Of a DNA stretch of 64,000 nucleotides, positions 58,667 through 64,000 are shown in pieces. The position numbers and the translations under genes were made by a program. This stretch comes from Nocardia neocaledoniensis (GTDB taxonomy: Bacteria > Actinomycetota > Actinomycetes > Mycobacteriales > Mycobacteriaceae), in NCBI RefSeq assembly GCF_003182135.1, contig NZ_QGTL01000011.1, positions 62,001-126,000 of the forward strand. Direction: 5' to 3'. The stretch's first letter is position 1. Every line of letters starts with the position of its first letter. The notes under the pieces were generated by a model, which ran no database searches, was not told where the DNA came from, and saw only the letters and a list, made by a program, of their open reading frames with translations.

Positions 58667-59908
58667 GTGACTGCTGCGCTGGTGAAGGGTCAGAACGCCG
58701 GGCCGACGCCACCTGAGGTGGTGTTGCGCGTGCACGGCGGTGTCGCGGCGGACCTGTCGGCGCTGCTCGTGACCGCCGCCGGAAAGGTCCGCTCGGATGC
58801 CGACTTCGTGTTCTTCAATCAGCCCGCCGCGCCGGGTGTCCGGCTCGACGGTGCCGCGCTGACCGTGACGTTCGCGGCCGTGCCCGCCGAGATCGCGCAG
58901 ATCCGCGCCGTGCTCACCGTCGCGACCGACGGGGAGACGTTCGGCGGTGCCGTCGCGCCGGTCGCGTCCGTCGCCGATGCCGCGGGGAACCCCCTGTACG
59001 AGTACGTGATCGACGGGCTCGACCGCGAGTCGGTGGTGATCGCGGTCGAGCTGTATCGGCGCGACGCGCAGTGGAAGGTGCGGGCCTTCGGGCAGGGCTA
59101 CGCGGGCGGGTTCGCCGACCTGGTCACCGATCACGGGGTGAGCGTCGACGACGAGCCGGAGGCCGCGGCCCTTCCGCAGGTGCGGACCGTGCCGGGGGAG
59201 GCGGCGCTGTCGTTCGAGAAGCGTGAGCGGCTGGACCTGCGCAAGCGCGAGGTCGCCAAGGTGCTCATCGACAAGAGCGCGTTCGGGGTGCGGGCGCGGG
59301 TGGTCCTGGTGATCGACAAGACCGGCAGCATGCAGAAGCTGTATCGCGGCGGCACCGTGCACCGCGTCGTCGAACGGATGATCCCCATCGCCACCCAGCT
59401 CGACGACGACGGCACGCTCGAGGCCTACCTGTACGCGCTGCGCCACGCGCGGCTGCCCGACATCACCGTCGCGAGCGGGGAGCACTGGGCGCAGACCTAC
59501 CTGCACCTGACCGGCACCCACGACGGCATCGACTACGACGCCATGGGTGGGCGCAACGACGAACTGCCGATCATGCGCGCCGTCATCGACACCCTCGCGG
59601 GCACCACCGAGCCGACACTGGTGCTGTTCTTCACCGACGGCGGCTTCGCCAAGAAGCGTGAGATCGCCGCCCTCATGCGCGAGGCCGCGCATCTGCCCGC
59701 GTTCTGGCAGTTCATCGGCCTCGGCGCGGGCAACTTCGGTGTGCTGCGCACCCTCGACGAACTCGACGGCCGGGTCGTCGACAACGCCGGCTTCTTCGCC
59801 ATCGACGACATCGACCGCGTCGAGGACGCCGAGCTCTACCGTCGCCTCCTCGGCGAATTCCCCGACTGGCTCCGCGCCGCGCGCGCCGCGGGCATCGTCG
59901 GCGGGTAG
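58667..59908 (+). CDS. TerD-vWA (TerF-like) stress protein
   Basis: The 413-residue protein has an N-terminal TerD domain (about 20-165: D-A-D-F-V-F-F-N-Q-P, V-S-V-A-D-A-A-G-N, and V-K-V-R-A-F-G-Q-G-Y-A-G-G) that normally binds calcium, and a C-terminal von Willebrand A domain (about 208-400) with the MIDAS-like V-I-D-K-T-G-S-M and F-F-T-D-G-G-F. This is the TerF/YceC-type build of tellurite and phage-stress (Ter) systems. The start GTG follows GAGGGA. A second TerD gene, fused to an HNH nuclease, lies 1.5 kb downstream in opposite orientation. Confidence 0.85.
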   Translation: MTAALVKGQNAGPTPPEVVLRVHGGVAADLSALLVTAAGKVRSDADFVFFNQPAAPGVRLDGAALTVTFAAVPAEIAQIRAVLTVATDGETFGGAVAPVASVADAAGNPLYEYVIDGLDRESVVIAVELYRRDAQWKVRAFGQGYAGGFADLVTDHGVSVDDEPEAAALPQVRTVPGEAALSFEKRERLDLRKREVAKVLIDKSAFGVRARVVLVIDKTGSMQKLYRGGTVHRVVERMIPIATQLDDDGTLEAYLYALRHARLPDITVASGEHWAQTYLHLTGTHDGIDYDAMGGRNDELPIMRAVIDTLAGTTEPTLVLFFTDGGFAKKREIAALMREAAHLPAFWQFIGLGAGNFGVLRTLDELDGRVVDNAGFFAIDDIDRVEDAELYRRLLGEFPDWLRAARAAGIVGG

Positions 59909-59913
59909 AAAAC

Positions 59914-59974
59914 TCGGTTGTCAGTGGTCAGGGTGCATCGTTAGCGTGTCTACCGTTTGTTCACCGACAACCGA
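59914..59974 (+). promoter_or_regulatory. Nine-base inverted repeat spanning the FBP promoter
   Basis: TCGGTTGTC (59914-59922) and GACAACCGA (59966-59974) are exact complements 43 bases apart. The right arm ends against the GAAAGGG ribosome site of the FBP gene. A transcript starting before the left arm could mask that site. Confidence 0.35.
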
Positions 59975-59986
59975 AAGGGCACCACC

Positions 59987-60475
59987 ATGGAACCCGTCAC
60001 CGAACGCGACATCAGGTCGTCGTTCGTCAACTGTTCGAAGGGCGACGCCAAGCGGCTGTCCGTGCCGCGTGATCTCGCCGACCGGCCCTGGGGCGATCTG
60101 GACTTCCTCGGCTGGACCGACCCGTCGTACGCGGGGCGCTGCTACCTCGCCGTGCCGCGCGACGGCGAACTGGTCGCGGTCGCGATGCGGCACGAGACCG
60201 GCGGCTCGGGCAAGACCCAGATGTGCGCCATCTGCCTGACCACCCACACCGGCGGCGGCGTCGCGCTGATGACCGCGGCCAAGGCCGGGGAATCGGGACG
60301 GCGCGGCAACACGGTCGGCAGCTACATGTGCACCGATCTGGCGTGCTCGCTGTACGCCAGGAACAAGAAGCGACCGGCGCTGGGCAGCAGGTACCGCGAG
60401 GACCTGACGGCGGAGGAGAAGGCGCAGCGGGTGCGCGAGAACCTGTACGCCTTCCTGGATCGCCTGTACACCTAG
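59987..60475 (+). CDS. FBP/FusB-like zinc-finger protein (EF-G binding family)
   Basis: The 162-residue protein has a helical N-terminal half and a treble-clef zinc finger: C-A-I-C-L-T-T-H-T in the middle and C-T-D-L-A-C-S-L-Y about 38 residues later, ending A-F-L-D-R-L-Y. This fits the FBP C-terminal family that includes FusB, which binds elongation factor G and rescues ribosomes stalled by fusidic acid. A role in translation recovery under stress is inferred. GAAAGGG precedes the ATG. It sits inside the Ter gene group. Confidence 0.8.
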   Translation: MEPVTERDIRSSFVNCSKGDAKRLSVPRDLADRPWGDLDFLGWTDPSYAGRCYLAVPRDGELVAVAMRHETGGSGKTQMCAICLTTHTGGGVALMTAAKAGESGRRGNTVGSYMCTDLACSLYARNKKRPALGSRYREDLTAEEKAQRVRENLYAFLDRLYT

Positions 60476-60478
60476 CCG

Positions 60479-60494
60479 ACCCGGCCCCCCGGGT
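60479..60494 (+). terminator. Short GC hairpin after the FBP gene
   Basis: ACCCGG and CCGGGT flank four C residues, four bases after the FBP stop codon. It is weak by itself and lies just before the ribosome site of the next small frame. Confidence 0.3.
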
Positions 60495-60511
60495 ACAAGG
60501 AGGTAGATGCC

Positions 60512-60661
60512 ATGCGCCGACACTCGACACCCGGAACCCCAGACGATCCGGGTTCTGTTGCCCCGCAATCGAACCCGGGTCGATTCCTCGCCGGTCGCGG
60601 CGGCCCGGAGCACCCACGGGCCGTCGCGAGCGGAAAGGAATCTAGAGCATCGCGTTCATGA
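60512..60661 (+). CDS. Possible 49-residue small protein
   Basis: A near-perfect ribosome site AAGGAGGT (60497-60504) stands seven bases before this ATG. The product is hydrophilic and rich in Pro, Gly, Arg and Ser (for example N-P-G-R-F-L-A-G-R-G-G-P-E-H-P), with no recognised domain. It overlaps the end of the opposite small membrane-protein gene by 20 bases. The strong ribosome site is the main support. It may be co-transcribed with the FBP gene. Confidence 0.4.
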   Translation: MRRHSTPGTPDDPGSVAPQSNPGRFLAGRGGPEHPRAVASGKESRASRS

Positions 60662-60914
60662 TGGTGCCCGCGCTGGTGGCCACCGCGCCGCCGATCATCG
60701 CGCCCGCGATCATCTTCGGCGACTCGAGCCCGCCGCCGGTCCACTTCTCCCAGGCGAACTTACCGCCGGCGTATGTGATGGCGATCACACCGGAGAGCAG
60801 GATGAACCAGGTGAAGTAGCGCACCAGTTGCAGGATCTTGTCCGACATCGGCGGTGCTTCAGGCGTCGGATTGCCGATCTGCGCCAAGGTATCGGTGACG
60901 GCGGCCAGAATCAT
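60642..60914 (-). CDS. Two-helix small membrane protein (copy A)
   Basis: The 90-residue protein has a short N-terminus with N-P-T-P-E-A-P-P, a first helix (about 33-53, T-W-F-I-L-L-S-G-V-I-A-I-T-Y-A-G-G-K-F-A-W), a charged turn W-E-K-W and a second helix (about 68-89, M-I-A-G-A-M-I-G-G-A-V-A-T). It is a clear paralogue of the protein encoded head-to-head at 61119. The build recalls TrbC/VirB2-type pilins or holin-like proteins, but no family can be fixed. The frame continues far upstream only as shadow of the HNH gene. Confidence 0.7.
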   Translation of the reverse strand: MILAAVTDTLAQIGNPTPEAPPMSDKILQLVRYFTWFILLSGVIAITYAGGKFAWEKWTGGGLESPKMIAGAMIGGAVATSAGTIMNAML

Positions 60915-61118
60915 GTTTGCTCTCACTCGGTACTCGGAGGAACGGCGACGAAGTGCTGAGGCTGATGTTATCCGGTCGAATCGGGCGCCGCAGCCGCCCA
61001 CCCGGAGCGGACCACGCGGTTTTGTTGGTGTGCTGGGGGTTCGCGCCCTTATCCTGGACTCGTTCGAATACGACAGTGCTGGAACGCAGTTCGCATCACG
61101 CGAAAAGGGGAGCAGGCT

Positions 61119-61409
61119 ATGAGCATCATTCTGACGTCGATGGCCGAGACCGTCACGACGTTCGCGCAGGTCGGCAACCCCACGCCCGAGGCGCCACCGC
61201 TGTCGGACAAGATCATGCAGATGGTCCAGTACCTGACCTGGTTCATGATCCTGTCCGGCGTGCTCGCCATCACCGTCGCCGGTGGAAAGTTCGCCTGGGA
61301 GAAGTGGAACGGCAGCGCGATGGAGTCGCCGAAGATGATCGCGGGCGCGATGATCGGCGGCGTGGTTGCCACCAGCGGTGGCACCATCATGAACGCGATC
61401 CTGGGCTAG
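61119..61409 (+). CDS. Two-helix small membrane protein (copy B)
   Basis: The 96-residue protein shares with copy A the segments V/I-G-N-P-T-P-E-A-P-P, L-S-G-V-x-A-I-T, A-G-G-K-F-A-W-E-K-W and E-S-P-K-M-I-A-G-A-M-I-G-G, about two thirds identical overall. The two genes face away from each other across a 204-base gap, an inverted duplication. AAAAGGGGAGCAGG serves as ribosome site. It overlaps the end of the TerD-HNH gene by four bases on the other strand. A membrane-permeabilising or channel role would be an inference only. Confidence 0.75.
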   Translation: MSIILTSMAETVTTFAQVGNPTPEAPPLSDKIMQMVQYLTWFMILSGVLAITVAGGKFAWEKWNGSAMESPKMIAGAMIGGVVATSGGTIMNAILG

Positions 61410-63166
61410 ATCCGGGCGCCCTTGGCGCGGTTGCAGGCCCGGCACAGGATCTGCAGGTTCGCCGCGCTCGTCGCGCCGCCGCGGCTGAGCGGGATGATGT
61501 GGTCGAACTCCAGGTAGTGGCCGTCGCCGCACTCGACGCAGCGACCGCCGTCGCGCTGCCACACCTGGGCCTTCACATCCTGCGGGATGCTGCGGCTGTC
61601 GCGCTGGCCCGGCGTGAGGACCAGGCGTTTGGCCACGCGCAGCGCACCTTCCAGCGCGGCCGCCACGTAGTCGGGATCGGTGACGCCGAACGTCGCGCCG
61701 CCGCGCGCCGAGGTGGCGGCGAGCACCACGGTGCCGTGTTCGGGGTGCACCGACACGACCCGGTTCCACGGCAGCTCGATCCCCGTGCCGTCGCCGACGA
61801 ACCGCAGCTTCTTGGAGCTGCCGATCAACCGGCCCTCGGTGTTGCGCGGTCCGCGCGCCAGCATTCTGATGTGCACCGCGGGCAGGTCGAGGTGCACGCG
61901 CTCCTCGGGGTCCAGGTGCAGACCGGGGGTATCGATGGTGGGCAGTTCGCCCGCGCGTAGCCGGGACAGCGTGCGGCCCCGGTGCATCCGGCGGCGCAGG
62001 TCGTCGACGATCGGGCCGGACAGCGCCAGCTCGCTCACCACGTGCTCGAACGCGTCGAGCTCGTCGGCGAACACCTCGCCGTCGGCGAAGGCGAACGCGA
62101 CCATTCGCTCCACCTGGGTCAGGCCCGCCTCGCGCAGGACCGCGCGCCCGAGCTCCTCGTCGATGCGCTGGTAGCGCAACGACGCCCAGACCGCGAGCCA
62201 CTCCTCCGACAGCGTGCCGGGACCGGTGAGCACCCGCCGCGCCCTGGTGCGCCAATGCGTGAGGAACTCCTCCACCTCACCGGCGCACGCCTTGCAGGGG
62301 CCGTGGCCGCCGAAGAGCTTGCGGCGCAGCGGGGCGGTACAGCGCGCGCAGCGGACCCGGTCGTCCTGGATGTGCGGCCGGGTGCTCGTCGTCCACTCCT
62401 CGCCGTCCCACCAGCGCAACCGGCCGGGGTCCTGCGGGTCCGGATGCCAGTCGGCCAGTTCCGGATCCGGCGGGGGCGGGGGTGGGAGGTCGATGACGCG
62501 CCGGGTCAGGGCCGGCGAACCCACCCGGGCTCCGTGCGGGCGGTCGTCTCCGCCGAGCTCCGGTGATCCGGCACGCGGGTCGTGCGAGCGGGTCTGCGTG
62601 AGAGGCGTCGCCGGCACTCGAGGGGCACGATGCGGGCCGGGGCCGGGCCGCCGTGCCTCGCCGGGCTCGTCCACGGTGACACCGAACTCGGTTGCCAGCC
62701 CGGGCAACCCGCCCGCCCACCCCTGACCGATCGCGCGGAACCGCCAGCCGCCGTCGCGGCGATAGAACTCGCCGAACATCATCGCCTGCACGTCCTCGAT
62801 ACCCTCCAGCACGAACCGGGCGACCGGCCCGTCGGCGGCGTGCACCGTGAGCGTGAGCTCGGCGAGCTGATCGAAGGTGCCCTCGTCGAGGGACGCGCTC
62901 ACCACGATCCGCGCCACCTCCGCCTCGGTCCGCGGCAGCGACACACTCAACCGCGCCGTTCCCGGCGCGGGCTCCTGATCCAGCGTCACCGCCTGCGAGG
63001 CATGCCGCGGCGCGTTGAAGAACACGAAATCCCGATCGTCACGCACCAGCCCCGACTCCGTGACCAGCAGCGCGTGCGCGTCGACGGCATGCGCCGACCG
63101 CCATGAAAGAACCACGGCGAGAAGCGATGTCGGCACCGGCGCGTGCGCGCCCTTACGGAGTTCCAT
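61406..63166 (-). CDS. TerD-DUF2510-HNH endonuclease fusion
   Basis: The 586-residue protein has an N-terminal TerD domain (about 1-170: D-R-D-F-V-F-F-N-A-P, F-R-A-I-G-Q-G-W-A-G-G) and a Pro-rich linker. A DUF2510 tryptophan module follows (about 237-262: W-H-P-D-P-Q-D-P-G-R-L-R-W-W-D-G), then a zinc ribbon (C-A-R-C ... C-K-A-C, about 272-294). Next come a helical TerB-like part with D-G-E-V-F-A-D-E-L (about 340-400) and a PH-like segment. It ends in an HNH nuclease (C-V-E-C-G-D-G then E-F-D-H-I-I-P-L-S-R-G-G and N-L-Q-I-L-C-R-A-C-N). All HNH catalytic residues are present, so DNA cleavage on stress or phage signals is plausible. Confidence 0.85.
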   Translation of the reverse strand: MELRKGAHAPVPTSLLAVVLSWRSAHAVDAHALLVTESGLVRDDRDFVFFNAPRHASQAVTLDQEPAPGTARLSVSLPRTEAEVARIVVSASLDEGTFDQLAELTLTVHAADGPVARFVLEGIEDVQAMMFGEFYRRDGGWRFRAIGQGWAGGLPGLATEFGVTVDEPGEARRPGPGPHRAPRVPATPLTQTRSHDPRAGSPELGGDDRPHGARVGSPALTRRVIDLPPPPPPDPELADWHPDPQDPGRLRWWDGEEWTTSTRPHIQDDRVRCARCTAPLRRKLFGGHGPCKACAGEVEEFLTHWRTRARRVLTGPGTLSEEWLAVWASLRYQRIDEELGRAVLREAGLTQVERMVAFAFADGEVFADELDAFEHVVSELALSGPIVDDLRRRMHRGRTLSRLRAGELPTIDTPGLHLDPEERVHLDLPAVHIRMLARGPRNTEGRLIGSSKKLRFVGDGTGIELPWNRVVSVHPEHGTVVLAATSARGGATFGVTDPDYVAAALEGALRVAKRLVLTPGQRDSRSIPQDVKAQVWQRDGGRCVECGDGHYLEFDHIIPLSRGGATSAANLQILCRACNRAKGARI

Positions 63167-63240
63167 GGTCCCCGCATGATGCCACGCCGCACCGACAGTG
63201 TTTGTGGAGCGCTGGCGCGCTCGAGGTCGCGGCCCCTCCT

Positions 63241-63307
63241 GTCCTGCCGATCAGGCGCCGTGGCTTGCTCCTTCGTCGCCTACGCCACGGCACCTGATCG
63301 GCGGGAC
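63241..63307. repeat. Long imperfect inverted repeat
   Basis: Bases 63241-63264 and 63284-63307 are complementary at 22 of 24 positions (one G-U, one mismatch) around a 19-base loop. The core is GCCGATCAGG...CCTGATCGGC. It lies upstream of the TerD-HNH gene and 119 bases before the truncated dehydrogenase. It could be a terminator for either strand or the trace of a mobile element. Confidence 0.55.
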
Positions 63308-63426
63308 GGCCGCGACCCGCCGACCGCGTCGGCGGACCCTCCTCGAGGTCGGGTCGTCGGGGCCGGGAAGGCTGTCGGCGCTCCGTCGGATCCGGATGCG
63401 GCACGGTGGGCCGGTCGACAATCCGG

Positions 63427-64000
63427 ATGACGTCGCCGCCCGCCGCGGGTTGGCGTCGGCGGGTGAATCGGCAGTGGATCCTGGTCGCGCGGCCGACGGG
63501 CCTGGTCGACGAGAGTTGCTTCGAACTCAGGCGGGCCGAGGTGCCCTCGCCGGGTCCGGGTGAGGCGCTGGTGCGGGTGGTCTGGCTGGGTTTCGATCCG
63601 ACGCAGCGGGGGTGGCTCAACGACGGCCCCAACTATCTGGACCCGGTGCCGCTGGGGGCGGTGATGCGCGGCAGCGGCGTGGGGCAGGTGGTGGCGTCGA
63701 ACAGCGCGGAGTACGCGGTGGGCGACTGGGTCTACGGGATGGTCGGCTGGCAGGACTACGTGCTCGCGTCGGGGCAGGGGCTGCTGGGACTGAATGTCGT
63801 TCCGCCGGGCGTCGATCCCAAGGCGATGCTCGGGATCTTCCTGGACTACCTCGACCGCTTCCCCGAGGCGTTCGCCCGGCTGCACCGCTGGCTGGCCGAG
63901 GGGCGGATCATGTACGCCGAAGACGTCGCCGAGGGCTTCGACCGCGCGCCCGCGCTGCTGCGCGGCCTCTTCGAGGGCCGCAACGTCGGCAAGCAACTGC
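63427..64000 (+). pseudogene. MDR dehydrogenase (PTGR-like) lacking its Rossmann domain; 3' end beyond window
   Basis: The frame is open from the ATG to the window edge (191 codons visible). The first half is the GroES-like domain of NADP-dependent alkenal/prostaglandin reductases (W-L-G-F-D-P-T-Q-R-G-W, G-A-V-M-R-G-S-G-V-G-Q-V-V-A-S, G-D-W-V-Y-G-M-V-G-W-Q). At L-G-I-F-L-D-Y-L-D-R-F-P-E-A it jumps directly to the family's C-terminal end (W-L-A-E-G-R-I-M-Y, N-V-G-K-Q-L). The roughly 150-residue NADP-binding domain is missing with the frame kept. It can hardly be an active oxidoreductase; I class it as a deletion derivative. Confidence 0.7.

Noticed and set aside
58667..59908. Chelatase or magnesium-transport role for the vWA protein
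   Set aside because: The N-terminal TerD domain and the nearby TerD-HNH gene place it in the Ter group instead.
60507..60959. 150-codon plus-strand frame beginning two bases after the ribosome site
   Set aside because: The spacing is too short and most of it is antisense to small membrane protein A; the frame at 60512 is the better reading of this site.

Overview
The window is high-GC actinobacterial DNA. Several genes point to the mycolate-containing, mycothiol-using Mycobacteriales, most likely Nocardia or a close relative: an antigen-85-like mycolyltransferase-family esterase, an EphD-type epoxide hydrolase/dehydrogenase fusion, mycothiol-dependent formaldehyde dehydrogenase (mscR), a SigK/RskA pair, IdeR/DmdR-type iron boxes, DUF732 and DUF1918 proteins, and a UdgX. 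The genus is inferred from gene content only. Both edges cut a gene: a secretory lipase at the left and a medium-chain dehydrogenase-like gene at the right.

Layout. 1-2083: lipase and beta-lactamase-family hydrolase. 2084-4560: a decayed zone with a truncated P-loop kinase gene, a MerR-type operator in front of a broken reading frame, and an intact DUF1579-like gene with a degraded partial second copy about 1 kb away. 3668-9319: PaaX-type and TetR regulators, a membrane protein, and an acyl-CoA dehydrogenase/enoyl-CoA hydratase pair. 9354-10559: a PAS-GGDEF diguanylate cyclase. 10755-17711: an iron-box-controlled formyltransferase and a two-module NRPS (C-A-T-C-T-R) with reductive release. 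17728-23270: a FAS1 lipoprotein, sigK, rskA, a molybdopterin oxidoreductase and an antigen-85-like esterase; the FAS1 gene and sigK have near-identical SigK-like promoters. 23268-24350: an iron-siderophore binding lipoprotein behind a second iron box and lacking an ordinary start codon. 24441-31789: redox enzymes, a large BTAD/AfsR-type regulator and TetR/DUF1772 genes. 31837-38396: the mscR/metallo-beta-lactamase pair, an ankyrin lipoprotein, hydrolases and a GlxA-type regulator. 38457-42508: TetR-controlled genes and a secreted CocE-type hydrolase. 42516-45246: a probable four-gene unit ending in DUF72 and UdgX. 45466-49276: a possible di-iron protein, its 2Fe-2S reductase and EphD. 49273-53102: a glycine-rich-domain-like protein opposite a Cys-Gly-Ser repeat protein, a quinone-reductase-like gene behind a SoxR-like operator, a CAT-anticodon tRNA, and a stand-alone alanyl-tRNA-synthetase core behind an alanine-rich leader peptide. 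53176-58613: DinB, TetR, and an ABC transporter with its own two-component system. 58667-63166: a Ter-type stress locus (TerD-vWA, FusB/FBP-like zinc protein, two head-to-head paralogous two-helix membrane proteins, TerD-DUF2510-HNH nuclease).

The most unusual systems are the Ter/HNH locus with its inverted membrane-protein pair, the alanine-rich leader in front of the AlaRS-like gene, the iron-regulated formyl-NRPS, and the duplicated SigK-type promoters. Several genes use a leaderless layout in which a TANNNT -10 box lies six bases before the start codon. Antisense frames are very open because of the high GC content; those were treated as shadows.
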